Source of the DNA: Pseudolabrys sp.
GTDB lineage: Bacteria; Pseudomonadota; Alphaproteobacteria; Rhizobiales; Xanthobacteraceae
NCBI GenBank assembly: GCA_019246455.1
Contig: JAFAQJ010000408.1
Span: 1-6,957 of the forward strand
DNA: 6,957 nucleotides
Reading direction: 5' to 3'
Position numbers and translations under genes: made by a program. Shown piece after piece: positions 1-6,840 of the stretch; the first letter of the stretch is position 1, and the number at the start of each line of letters is the position of its first letter. The notes under the pieces are model-generated. The model was not told the origin of the DNA and did not search any database. It saw nothing but the letters and a program-made list of their open reading frames with translations.

Positions 1-1257
1 TTAGCTGTTCTGCTCACCGCGGCTCTCTTCCATGATGAGGCGTGCGCCGCGCTCGTAGGTCAGGTAATTCCAAACCCAGTGCGACACCACGCCGAGCCGG
101 TTCTCGAAGCCGACCAACAAATAGACGTGGATCAGCGCCCATAAGAGCCAGGCGAAGTAGCCCTTCACCTGAAATCGGCCGAAGTCGAACACCGCGGCGT
201 TGCGGCCGATCACAGCGGTATCGCCGCGGTTATGGAAGCGGAACGGTGTGACGGGAACGTTCGATTCTGCGAGCGCGCGGCCGAGATATTCGCCCTGCTG
301 TTTCGCCACCTGCGCCAACGCCGGCAAAGGCCGCCCGTCGTCACCCGGTGTCAGCGCCACATCGCCCAGCGCGTAAACATCGGAAAGGCCGCGCACCGCG
401 AGGTTAGTATCGACCAGGATTTGTCCGCCGCGAGCCAACTCGGCCTTGAGCAGCCGACCGATGTTGGAAGCCTGCACACCGGCACCCCAGACGACGGTGC
501 CGGCCGCCACGCGTTTACCGCCGATCATGACGCCGCCGGCGTCGATATTCTGGACCGGCTGACTCAACATCACCGTGACGCCGAGGCGTTCGAGCGCCTG
601 CTTGGCATAATCCGACAGCGACTTCGGAAAAGACGGCAGCAGACGCGGGCCCGCCTCGATCAGCAGGACATGGGCACGACGCGGATCGATGTGGCGGAAA
701 TCGCGCGCCAAGGCGTGGCGTGTCAATTCGCCGACCGCACCGGCCATTTCGACGCCGGTCGGCCCTCCACCGACAATGACGATCGTCATCAGCCGATCGC
801 GCTCGGCAGCATCGTCCGCGGCCTCGGCCCGTTCGAAGGCGGTGAGCAGTCGCGTACGGATGCGGCGCGCTTCGTCGAGCGTTCGCGGACCTTCAGCGAA
901 GCGCTGCCACTCCGGATGGCCGAAATAGGAATATTGCGAGCCGGTCGCCAATACGAGGACGTCATACGGGAACGTGTGGCCGTCATCCACGCGAATGGTC
1001 TTGGCGGCGGTATCGATGGCGGTCACCTCGCCGAGCACGGTGTGGATATTCCGGTAACGGCCGAAGATGCGGCGGATCGGTCGCGCAATGTCGGCTGGCG
1101 ACAGCGCCGCGGTCGCAACCTGATAAAGCAGCGGGACGAACAGGTGATAGTTGCGCCGGTCGATCAAAGTCACATCGGCGTCGGTCCCCGCAAGCTCCTT
1201 GGCGCAGGCGAGTCCACCGAAGCCCGCACCAACAATGACAATGCGCCGAGAAATCAT
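1..1257 (-). CDS. ndh: Type II NADH:quinone oxidoreductase (NDH-2), FAD-dependent
   Basis: This 418-residue flavoprotein probably oxidises NADH and passes electrons to membrane quinone without pumping protons. Seen in the sequence: the FAD Rossmann motif GAGFGG (10-15); the second, NADH-binding Rossmann motif GGGPTG (163-168) followed by Glu170, which matches the conserved active-site glutamate of NDH-2; an acidic residue (Glu201) ending the next strand, favouring NADH over NADPH; a second FAD motif, YALGDV (295-300); and AQVAKQQG (315-322), the quinone-site signature. A hydrophobic stretch at 367-384 lies in the C-terminal part that anchors NDH-2 to the inner membrane face. The length is normal and the gene is complete, its TAA being the first bases of the window. 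No good Shine-Dalgarno precedes the ATG. It diverges from lepA. A related ferredoxin- or sulfide-quinone-type reductase is less likely because the quinone motif is of the NDH-2 type. Confidence 0.9.
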   Translation of the reverse strand: MISRRIVIVGAGFGGLACAKELAGTDADVTLIDRRNYHLFVPLLYQVATAALSPADIARPIRRIFGRYRNIHTVLGEVTAIDTAAKTIRVDDGHTFPYDVLVLATGSQYSYFGHPEWQRFAEGPRTLDEARRIRTRLLTAFERAEAADDAAERDRLMTIVIVGGGPTGVEMAGAVGELTRHALARDFRHIDPRRAHVLLIEAGPRLLPSFPKSLSDYAKQALERLGVTVMLSQPVQNIDAGGVMIGGKRVAAGTVVWGAGVQASNIGRLLKAELARGGQILVDTNLAVRGLSDVYALGDVALTPGDDGRPLPALAQVAKQQGEYLGRALAESNVPVTPFRFHNRGDTAVIGRNAAVFDFGRFQVKGYFAWLLWALIHVYLLVGFENRLGVVSHWVWNYLTYERGARLIMEESRGEQNS

Positions 1258-1316
1258 GCACCCATTCTACACGGCTGGCGCTTGCCGCACCGCAGAACGG
1301 GTGTTATCTCGCGGCC
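1258..1316. promoter_or_regulatory. Short divergent promoter region between ndh and lepA
   Basis: Only 59 bp separate two divergent start codons, so both promoters must lie here or inside the genes. For lepA, TTGCCG (1282-1287) and TTATCT (1304-1309) are 16 bp apart, which would place the transcription start about on the A of the lepA ATG. For ndh, the minus strand reads TAGAAT (1264-1269), six bases before the ATG, with no clear -35 partner. Neither gene has a purine-rich ribosome-binding site at a usual distance. Both transcripts may therefore be leaderless. This comes from motif reading only; the hexamers are imperfect matches. Confidence 0.4.
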
Positions 1317-3122
1317 ATGACGGCGGTTCCGATCGACAATATCCGCAATTTCTCCATCGTTGCCCACATCGACCATGGCAAATCGACGCTGGCCGACCGG
1401 CTGATCCAGCTCACCGGCGGGCTCGAAGAGCGCGAGATGACGGAACAAGTGCTCGATAATATGGACATCGAGCGCGAGCGCGGCATCACGATCAAAGCGC
1501 AGACCGTCCGCCTCAATTACAAGGCGAAGAATGGCAAGGATTACATCCTCAACCTGATCGACACGCCCGGCCATGTCGACTTCGCCTATGAGGTCAACCG
1601 GTCGCTGGCCGCGTGCGAAGGCTCGCTGCTCGTGGTCGACGCCTCGCAAGGTGTCGAGGCCCAGACTCTCGCCAACGTCTATCAAGCCATCGACAATAAT
1701 CACGAAATCGTCCCGGTCTTGAACAAGATCGACCTGCCGGCCGCCGAACCGGAGAAGGTCAAGAAACAGATCGAGGATGTGATCGGGCTTGATGCGTCCA
1801 ACGCGGTCGAGATTTCCGCGAAGACGGGCCTCAATATCGATCAAGTACTCGAAGCGATCGTCAATCGTCTGCCGCCGCCCAAAGGCGACCGCAACGCGAC
1901 GCTCAAGGCGCTTCTGGTCGACTCTTGGTACGACGTCTATCTCGGCGTCGTGGTGCTGGTGCGAATCGTCGACGGCACGCTCAAGAAAGGCCAGCGCATC
2001 CGCATGATGGGCACGAGCGCGGCTTACGACGTCGACCGCACCGGCGTGTTCACGCCGAAGCTGCAAATGGTTGACGAGCTCGGGCCCGGCGAGATCGGGA
2101 TGCTCACGGCCTCGATCAAGGAAGTCGCGGACACCCGTGTCGGCGACACAATTACGGACGACCGCAAACCGGTCGACGCGCCACTGCCCGGTTTCCGTCC
2201 CGCGATCCCGGTCGTGTTCTGCGGCCTGTTCCCGGTAGACGCCGCTCAGTTCGAGGACTTGCGCGCAGCGATGGGCAAACTCCGGCTCAACGACGCGAGC
2301 TTCTCGTTCGAAATGGAAACCTCCGCCGCGCTCGGCTTCGGTTTCCGCTGTGGCTTCCTCGGCCTTCTCCATCTCGAGATCATTCAGGAGCGTCTATCGC
2401 GAGAATTCAATCTCGACCTGATCGCGACGGCGCCCTCGGTCATCTACAAATTGCATCTGCGCGATGGCAAGACGCTCGAGATCCACAATCCGGTCGATAT
2501 GCCGGACCCGACCTTCATCGCGGAAATGGAAGAGCCCTGGATCGAAGCGACCATCCTGACCCCTGATGAATATCTCGGCGCAGTGCTCAAGCTTTGCCAA
2601 GACCGGCGCGGGGCTCAGAAAGAACTCACTTACGTCGGCAACCGCGCAATGGTGAAGTACGACCTGCCGCTCAATGAAGTCGTGTTCGACTTCTACGATC
2701 GGCTGAAATCGGTGTCGCGCGGCTACGCCTCGTTCGATTATCACCTGACCGACTACAAGCCCGCCGATCTGGTGAAACTGCAGATGCTGGTCAATGGCGA
2801 CCCGGTCGATGCGCTGGCGATGCTGGTCCATCGCACTCGCGCCGAGCAGCGTGGCCGCGCTATGGCCGAGAAGCTGAAAGAACTGATCCCGCCGCACATG
2901 TTCCAGGTGCCGATCCAGGCCGCGATCGGCGGCAAGGTGATCGCCCGCGAAACCGTGCGCGCCTTCCGCAAGGACGTGACAGCCAAATGCTACGGCGGCG
3001 ACGCGACCCGCAAGCGCAAGCTTCTGGAGAAACAGAAGGAAGGCAAGAAGAAGATGCGGCAATATGGCAAAGTCGATATCCCCCAGGAAGCGTTCATTGC
3101 CGCGCTGAAGGTGGACGTTTGA
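1317..3122 (+). CDS. lepA: Elongation factor 4 (LepA), ribosomal back-translocase GTPase
   Basis: LepA is a translational GTPase that binds stalled or mistranslocated ribosomes and has also been linked to 30S biogenesis. The 601 residues match the usual length (about 600). Seen: P-loop AHIDHGKST (16-24); switch I RGITIK (55-60); G3 DTPGH (82-86) with the catalytic-type His86; G4 NKID (136-139); and SAK (167-169) as G5. An EF-Tu-like domain 2 covers about 195-285, followed by EF-G-like domains III and V. The LepA-specific C-terminal domain is unmistakable, with [19 protein letters not shown] at 558-576 and a basic, lysine-rich run after it. That domain separates it from EF-G, BipA and RF3. The ATG has no obvious Shine-Dalgarno sequence but gives the canonical N-terminus just before the P-loop strand. 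Its stop overlaps the downstream hydrolase start by 4 nt. Confidence 0.98.
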   Translation: MTAVPIDNIRNFSIVAHIDHGKSTLADRLIQLTGGLEEREMTEQVLDNMDIERERGITIKAQTVRLNYKAKNGKDYILNLIDTPGHVDFAYEVNRSLAACEGSLLVVDASQGVEAQTLANVYQAIDNNHEIVPVLNKIDLPAAEPEKVKKQIEDVIGLDASNAVEISAKTGLNIDQVLEAIVNRLPPPKGDRNATLKALLVDSWYDVYLGVVVLVRIVDGTLKKGQRIRMMGTSAAYDVDRTGVFTPKLQMVDELGPGEIGMLTASIKEVADTRVGDTITDDRKPVDAPLPGFRPAIPVVFCGLFPVDAAQFEDLRAAMGKLRLNDASFSFEMETSAALGFGFRCGFLGLLHLEIIQERLSREFNLDLIATAPSVIYKLHLRDGKTLEIHNPVDMPDPTFIAEMEEPWIEATILTPDEYLGAVLKLCQDRRGAQKELTYVGNRAMVKYDLPLNEVVFDFYDRLKSVSRGYASFDYHLTDYKPADLVKLQMLVNGDPVDALAMLVHRTRAEQRGRAMAEKLKELIPPHMFQVPIQAAIGGKVIARETVRAFRKDVTAKCYGGDATRKRKLLEKQKEGKKKMRQYGKVDIPQEAFIAALKVDV

Positions 3123-3826
3123 TCCGGCATCTGCCCGCCGTCACGTTGCTTGTGATGGCGACGATTGCGTCAGCCTTGGCCGATGAAACCGTGACGGTCG
3201 GTGGCACGCAGGCTGTCCTGATCAAACCAAAAACGGCGCCGATCGGCAGCCTTATCCTGATGGCGGGCGGCGATGGCCGGCTCAATATCGGTCCGGACGG
3301 CGCCATCGGCAGTCTCAAGGGCAACCAACTCGTACGTACGCGGCAAGCCTATGCCGACCGCGGCTTCGCTGTGCTCCTGCCGAACGCCGATGTCGATGTC
3401 GCAGCGGCCGTCAGCTATATGGATGCCATCGCGCGGCCCGTCACGCTTGTCGGCACCAGCCGCGGCACGCAGCGCGCGGCGGAGGGCATCGCCCAAGGGG
3501 CGCAGCCGGACGCGCTGGTCCTGACCTCTGGTTTCCTGTCGCCACAATCCGGCGAGGGCGTCAACCGTCCCGTCATCAAATTGGTCGGTGGGTCGCCGTC
3601 GGTGCTACCGCGCACGCTTGTCATCCATCATCGGCACGACGATTGCCGATTCACCTTGCCGATCGGCGTCCAGCCGTTCCTCGATTGGAGCAAGGGTAAG
3701 GCGTCGGTGGTTTGGCTCGACGGTGGGATGAGTACTGGCGATCCCTGCGAGGCGCGCGCCTACCACGGCTTCAACGGTCTCGACCCCCACGTTGTCGACG
3801 CCGTCAACGATTTCGCGCGACGATAG
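3119..3826 (+). CDS. Exported alpha/beta-hydrolase-fold protein, TTG start
   Basis: This is a small secreted protein of 235 residues if it starts at TTG 3119. That start overlaps the lepA stop (TTGA), has AAGGTGG at 3108-3114 as ribosome-binding site, and gives a clean signal peptide: a basic MIRH, a hydrophobic stretch, then cleavage likely after ALA (19-21). The next in-frame ATG (3155) would cut the signal peptide in half; the upstream ATG at 2987 would add 44 residues read out of frame through lepA. The mature part looks like an alpha/beta hydrolase: nucleophile elbow GTSRG with Ser114, an acid in HRHDDC (Asp174 or Asp175), and a late His216 in YHGFNG. Cys176 and Cys210 could form a disulfide in the periplasm. 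The substrate is unknown; an esterase-like activity is inferred from fold only. Co-transcription with lepA is likely, but a functional link is not evident. Confidence 0.8.
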   Translation: MIRHLPAVTLLVMATIASALADETVTVGGTQAVLIKPKTAPIGSLILMAGGDGRLNIGPDGAIGSLKGNQLVRTRQAYADRGFAVLLPNADVDVAAAVSYMDAIARPVTLVGTSRGTQRAAEGIAQGAQPDALVLTSGFLSPQSGEGVNRPVIKLVGGSPSVLPRTLVIHHRHDDCRFTLPIGVQPFLDWSKGKASVVWLDGGMSTGDPCEARAYHGFNGLDPHVVDAVNDFARR

Positions 3827-4936
3827 TTAGCGGCGATAAGGATCGGCGTCCGAATAACGGCCGCGGGGTGGCTCTCGATAGCGCGGTGGCGGCTCGCGAT
3901 AAGGCGACGGCTCGCGCAGATCGCGCCGAGGCCCAGCGCCAAGCTCGCGCTCGATCTCGGCCTGGCGGCGGGTCAGGCGCTCATATTCCCGCAGTAAATC
4001 GAGCCGGCCGCCACGCGGCGGCGGCGGCAGATCGCGGCGCGCCTCGTAACGCGGATCATAACGACGCGGCGGTTCGTGACGTGCATCGTAGCGCGGAGGA
4101 GGCTCGCGCCGTGCGTCGTAGCGCGGTGGCGGGCGACGATCGTAGCGCGGGTCATAACGGGATTCGCGTCGCGGATCGTAGCGAGGGTCGCGCGGCACAT
4201 CATAGCGCGGATCGGCGTAGCGGCGCGACAGCGAACGCAGCCGCGGATCGGGGCGACGATCGTCGCGCGCGTCACGCCGCGGCGGCGGAGGTAGTGGACG
4301 CGCATCGCGCGGCGGGGATGGCGCGGAATACGGATTGAGTCGCGGATCGTAACGCGGGTCCAATGCCGCGCCGGCATTTCGTTGCGGGTCCAGGCGCTCG
4401 CCTTGAAGTTGCGGAGGATCGGCTGCCAGCAGAACAGGCGGGCGTTCGCTTGCCATTGACGTTTTGGTGGGTGCGTTCGCTGACGCGATCTTCGGCGCCA
4501 CTTTGCCGCTCGGCGTCGCGCCGGTCACCAGGACGTGCGTGCTGCGCAGACCCTGGGTTTGCACAAGCGCATAGAGTGTCTGCGCGTTGGCACGTGCGAG
4601 GCGCACGCAACCATGCGACACCGGGGAGCCGAGTTGATCCTCATGCGGCGTGCCGTGGATCGCATAACCGGCATAGAAGAACACCGAGTTCGGCATCGGC
4701 GAGTCGTCGAACTTCTTCGACGTGTAGACGCGCTCGAGACGCTGCGCGGTATAGCTGCCGTTCGGCGTGTCACGCCCCGGCATGCCGGTCGAAATCGTCC
4801 AGCGATAGGTCGGCTTGCCGTTGATCGACACCGCCATGGTCTGCTGCGTTTTGTCGACCGCGATGGTGATTTCGGCGTTAGCCGGCGCCATCAGGCCCAG
4901 CCACACAACTGCCAACGCTATGCCCAGCCCACGCAT
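3827..4936 (-). CDS. Exported L,D-transpeptidase (YkuD domain) with Arg/Pro/Tyr-rich tail
   Basis: This enzyme probably forms 3-3 (mDAP-mDAP) peptidoglycan cross-links or attaches proteins to the wall, in the periplasm. The chosen ATG at 4936 has GGAG six bases upstream and gives 369 residues; a GTG at 4948 would add only four and lacks such a site. Seen: signal peptide 1-21 ending ANA; YkuD catalytic domain about 22-138 with His94 in HGT and the active-site motif SHGCVR (107-112, nucleophile Cys110). The rest is unusual. Residues 171-369 contain 51 Arg, 43 Pro, 16 Tyr and no Lys, with eight RYD motifs and proline runs, then a short charged helix (about 311-333, LLREYERLTRRQAEIEREL) and a PPPRYREPP-type end. 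This tail is probably disordered and may bind the wall or anionic surface polymers. Its stop abuts the hydrolase stop with no gap. It diverges from mepA. Confidence 0.92.
   Translation of the reverse strand: MRGLGIALAVVWLGLMAPANAEITIAVDKTQQTMAVSINGKPTYRWTISTGMPGRDTPNGSYTAQRLERVYTSKKFDDSPMPNSVFFYAGYAIHGTPHEDQLGSPVSHGCVRLARANAQTLYALVQTQGLRSTHVLVTGATPSGKVAPKIASANAPTKTSMASERPPVLLAADPPQLQGERLDPQRNAGAALDPRYDPRLNPYSAPSPPRDARPLPPPPRRDARDDRRPDPRLRSLSRRYADPRYDVPRDPRYDPRRESRYDPRYDRRPPPRYDARREPPPRYDARHEPPRRYDPRYEARRDLPPPPRGGRLDLLREYERLTRRQAEIERELGAGPRRDLREPSPYREPPPRYREPPRGRYSDADPYRR
4037..4207 (-). repeat. Degenerate RYD-type tandem repeat inside the L,D-transpeptidase tail
   Basis: Residues 244-300 of the transpeptidase are seven imperfect units, each starting RYD, spaced 8, 8, 4, 8, 10 and 10 residues apart, and a closing RYE. 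The cleanest copies are RYDARREPPP and RYDARHEPPR. In DNA this shows on the + strand as repeated atcgtagcg or atcataacg blocks in a run of roughly 24-30 bp units. An isolated earlier RYD lies at residues 195-197. The unit number may vary between strains by slippage, but that is inference. Confidence 0.75.
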
Positions 4937-4964
4937 CGCAAGCTCCACAGGGAGCGTTCAGCAT

Positions 4965-4983
4965 GGCGACAAAGGCTGTCGCC
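4965..4983. promoter_or_regulatory. Perfect 7-bp inverted repeat in the L,D-transpeptidase leader
   Basis: GGCGACA (4965-4971) and TGTCGCC (4977-4983) are exact reverse complements around the 5-nt loop AAGGC. It ends 28 nt upstream of the transpeptidase ATG. If transcription starts near 4995 the hairpin would lie in the 5' leader. No T-run follows on the minus strand, so it is not an ordinary terminator; an operator or an mRNA-stabilising hairpin is possible. Confidence 0.45.
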
Positions 4984-4995
4984 GGCAAGCATTCG

Positions 4996-5003
4996 TTAAC
5001 CAT
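4996..5003 (+). promoter_or_regulatory. Candidate CtrA box TTAACCAT
   Basis: TTAACCAT matches the half-site recognised by the alphaproteobacterial cell-cycle regulator CtrA. It sits directly beside and overlapping the -10-like hexamers at 5002-5008. A second, weaker copy, TTAACCCAT, occurs at 5066-5074. The full TTAA-N7-TTAA form is not present: the second half here is ACCT. An 8-mer match alone is weak evidence, strengthened only by its place between two cell-wall genes. Confidence 0.35.
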
Positions 5004-5060
5004 ATAACCTACTGGAATAATTAAAATTTTAGGCAAAATAGAACGTTGGCGTGAACGCGC

Positions 5061-5085
5061 CCGGCTTAACCCATTGCCGGTTTTT
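5061..5085 (+). terminator. Weak terminator- or attenuator-like hairpin upstream of mepA
   Basis: CCGGC (5061-5065) pairs with GCCGG (5076-5080) around a 10-nt loop, and five T follow at 5081-5085. The shape is that of a Rho-independent terminator on the + strand, but the stem is only five pairs and the loop is large. It ends about 40 nt before the mepA ATG. It could attenuate mepA or stop upstream read-through; equally it may be chance. The loop contains the second TTAACC box. Confidence 0.25.
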
Positions 5086-5123
5086 GACCTGACTCCGCCA
5101 TTTCAAGCCGTTAGACCGGGCAG

Positions 5124-6248
5124 ATGATGCGGTTGGTCGCACTTCTGCTGATAGTCACGGCAACGGCCGCCCATGCCGAACCGCAGCGACTCGCGCAGGC
5201 GCCGGGCGATGCCCCAGCCGCGCCTGCCAAACCCGCGGCGCCCGCGCCATACGTTTTGCCAGAACCGGGCCAGCCTGCGCCCGCTCCTGCAACTCCCGTT
5301 GAATCCATCAAACCCGATCCAGCGGAAGCTGCGGCCCCTCCCGCCGACGAACCGGCGGCGACCGACCAGCCGGAAGAAAAGAAAGGCGTGGTGAAGCGCG
5401 CGATCGACGCCGTGAAGAGCCTGATCGCGCCGAAGCCGGCCAAGGAATTGTTCGCGGCCAAGAAGTTGCCCTCGCTCGGCGAGGCGATGGCGATCGGCTA
5501 TTACCCGCGCGGCTGTCTGCAAGGCGGCGTCGAGCTGCCGATCAACGGCGCGCATTGGCAAGTGATGCGGCTGTCGCGCAACCGCAACTGGGGTCATCCC
5601 GATCTGGTCCGCTACGTGAAGAATTTCTCGATCCGGGCCGCCAAGGCGACAGGCTGGAACGGAATCCTGGTCGGCGATCTGGCGCAGCCGCGCGGTGGTC
5701 CCGCCTTTAGCGACCACACGAGCCACCAGACCGGCCTCGACGTCGACATCTGGTTTGTGCCAATGCCGAAAGAGACGCTCACGCCCGAGCAGCGCGAGAA
5801 GATGTCGGCGGTCAACCTGGTGGCCGACGACTGGAAGCACGTCAATCCTCAGACCTACACGCCGCAGCATATGGCTTTTGTGAAGGCCGCGACCGAAGAC
5901 CCGCAAGTCGACCGCGTGCTTATCAACGCCGCGATCAAAAAGAAGATGTGCGAAACCGCGACTGGCGACCGCAGTTGGCTGTCGAAAGTCCGGCCGTGGT
6001 ACGGTCACCACGACCATATTCATGTCCGGCTCAAATGCCCCGCCGGGCAACCGAACTGCCGCGGCATGTCATCACCACCGCCCGCCGGCGAAGCCTGCGG
6101 CGACAGCGATTTCAAATTCTGGTTCACCAAAGCAATCGAGCCGAAGAAGCCGTCGAGCAAACCGCCGCGTGCGCTGACCATGGCCGACCTGCCGAAAGAA
6201 TGTAAGCAGGTGCTCGCGGCGCCGGCGAAGTCGTCGAAGACACAGTAG
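5124..6248 (+). CDS. mepA: Murein endopeptidase MepA (M74 zinc metallopeptidase)
   Basis: MepA is a penicillin-insensitive periplasmic endopeptidase that cuts peptidoglycan cross-links; the E. coli enzyme acts on D-Ala-mDAP and is reported also to cut mDAP-mDAP links. Seen: signal peptide MMRLVALLLIVTATAAHA (1-18); a Pro/Ala-rich linker at about 22-85; and the catalytic core with SDHTSHQTGLDVDIW (196-210), where His201 and Asp208 match zinc ligands His113 and Asp120 of E. coli, and HHDHIH (295-300), whose His300 matches the third ligand. The six cysteines (131, 276, 305, 312, 325, 360) have spacings close to the three disulfides of E. coli MepA. At 374 residues it is about 100 longer than the E. 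coli protein, mostly from the N-terminal linker. ATG 5127 is an equally possible start. It is divergent from the L,D-transpeptidase and ends 4 bp from the regulator's stop. Confidence 0.95.
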   Translation: MMRLVALLLIVTATAAHAEPQRLAQAPGDAPAAPAKPAAPAPYVLPEPGQPAPAPATPVESIKPDPAEAAAPPADEPAATDQPEEKKGVVKRAIDAVKSLIAPKPAKELFAAKKLPSLGEAMAIGYYPRGCLQGGVELPINGAHWQVMRLSRNRNWGHPDLVRYVKNFSIRAAKATGWNGILVGDLAQPRGGPAFSDHTSHQTGLDVDIWFVPMPKETLTPEQREKMSAVNLVADDWKHVNPQTYTPQHMAFVKAATEDPQVDRVLINAAIKKKMCETATGDRSWLSKVRPWYGHHDHIHVRLKCPAGQPNCRGMSSPPPAGEACGDSDFKFWFTKAIEPKKPSSKPPRALTMADLPKECKQVLAAPAKSSKTQ

Positions 6249-6252
6249 GTGT

Positions 6253-6729
6253 TTAGCCGAGCGGCAGCACGTTCGAATATTTCACCTGCTCGAGTGCGAA
6301 GCTCGACTCGATCGACGCCACGCCTTCAAGCCGCGTCAGCTTCTGCTTGAGGAAACGTTCGTAAGCGGCGAGATCGGGCACCACGACGCGCAGCCAATAG
6401 TCGCGCGGCCCCGTCATCAGGTAACATTCCAGCACTTCCGGCCAGCGCGCGATGGTCTTTGAAAAACGATCGAGCGCATCCTGCTTCTGGCTCGCGAGCT
6501 TGATCGAGATGAACACCGAAACCGGCAGTTCAACCGCTTGCTGATCGAGCACGGCGACATAGCGCGCGATGACGCCGGCCTTTTCCATGAGGCGCACCCG
6601 CCGCAGGCAAGGTGACGCCGATAGTCCGACCTTGGTTGCGAGATCGGCCAGCGGAATGCGGCCGCTTTCCTGCAGAATGGCCAGGATCTTGCGATCGGTT
6701 TCGTCAAGCGCCGCGCTACGCACTGGCAT
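6253..6729 (-). CDS. Lrp/AsnC-family transcriptional regulator
   Basis: This 158-residue DNA-binding protein has the normal family length and architecture. An N-terminal winged helix-turn-helix begins with LDETDRKILAILQESGR (8-24); helices 2 and 3 lie in PLADLATKVGLSASPCLRRV (26-45). A RAM/AsnC ligand-binding and oligomerisation domain follows from about residue 66, including TGPRDYWLRV (106-115). The ATG is set by a strong AGGAG six bases upstream (6736-6740 on the complement). Such proteins usually sense amino acids or related small molecules and control a neighbouring or divergent operon, often with autoregulation. The divergent neighbour looks like a 2-oxoacid dehydrogenase E1, a pairing that recalls mdeR-mdeB of Pseudomonas putida. 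The effector cannot be read from the sequence. Confidence 0.95.
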   Translation of the reverse strand: MPVRSAALDETDRKILAILQESGRIPLADLATKVGLSASPCLRRVRLMEKAGVIARYVAVLDQQAVELPVSVFISIKLASQKQDALDRFSKTIARWPEVLECYLMTGPRDYWLRVVVPDLAAYERFLKQKLTRLEGVASIESSFALEQVKYSNVLPLG

Positions 6730-6840
6730 GATCCACTCCTAGGCGCCATGAAATGAGCAGAATCAGGCGTCCCACCTTCGATATTAGGTGACATATTAGC
6801 ATTTCCTGCCAGCCGAAAGCGGCCATAATCTCGGCATTGC
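6730..6840. promoter_or_regulatory. Divergent control region between the Lrp-family gene and the E1-like gene
   Basis: This 111-bp region holds the regulator's ribosome-binding site, a GANTC site (GAATC, 6760-6764), a 12-bp-spaced direct repeat (6781-6799) and a -10-like CATAAT (6824-6829) pointing toward the E1-like gene. The best -35 for the latter, TTTCCT (6802-6807, 16-bp spacer), is poor. CATAAT would start transcription near 6836, leaving about 5 nt before ATG 6841 or 20 nt before ATG 6856. The regulator's own promoter is not clear. Confidence 0.45.
6781..6799 (+). repeat. Direct repeat ATATTAG, 12-bp period, candidate regulator site
   Basis: ATATTAG occurs at 6781-6787 and again at 6793-6799, with GTGAC between. 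The period of about one helical turn and the AT-rich content suit an Lrp-family protein, which binds phased AT-rich sites as a multimer. It lies about midway between the two divergent start codons. It does not match the E. coli Lrp consensus well. Binding by the adjacent regulator is inference. Confidence 0.4.

Larger units (their letters stand above)
4937..5123. promoter_or_regulatory. Divergent AT-rich control region for the L,D-transpeptidase and mepA
   Basis: This is the longest gene-free stretch in the window (187 bp) and is clearly richer in A+T than its flanks, most of all at 5000-5043. It holds a minus-strand -10-like TTATAT (5002-5007) that would start the transpeptidase transcript near 4995, and a + strand TATAAC (5003-5008) that could serve mepA. 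Neither has a convincing -35. A perfect palindrome TAAAATTTTA lies at 5022-5031. Two TTAACC boxes lie at 4996 and 5066, and one GANTC methylation-type site at 5091-5095. It is inferred to control both wall genes together; the exact promoters are not resolved. Confidence 0.55.

Noticed and set aside
232..1320. 362-codon + strand open frame opposite ndh
   Set aside because: It is antisense to a well-supported flavoprotein, with no recognisable motif.
1254..2372. 372-codon open frame on the minus strand across lepA
   Set aside because: It is fully antisense to a clear lepA, and its composition (His/Asp/Arg-rich) is typical of reversed high-GC coding sequence.
2987..3118. N-terminal extension of the hydrolase from ATG 2987
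   Set aside because: It would read 44 residues out of frame through the conserved LepA C-terminal domain and bury the signal peptide inside the protein.
3712..4338. Long + strand open frame rich in Ala/Arg opposite the L,D-transpeptidase tail
   Set aside because: It is the antisense shadow of the Arg/Pro repeat. GC-rich repeats lack stop codons on several frames, and the translation shows no domain or plausible start context.
5103..6050. 315-codon minus-strand open frame opposite mepA
   Set aside because: It is a shadow of the mepA zinc endopeptidase, whose catalytic motifs are complete in the + frame.
6238..6254. Hairpin AGACAC/GTGTTT at the mepA and regulator stops as a bidirectional terminator
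   Set aside because: The stem is only six pairs including a G-T, and no T-run follows on either strand; too weak to call.
6812..6823. Small GCCG/CGGC hairpin before the E1-like gene
   Set aside because: A four-base stem is expected by chance at this GC content and probably lies upstream of the transcription start.
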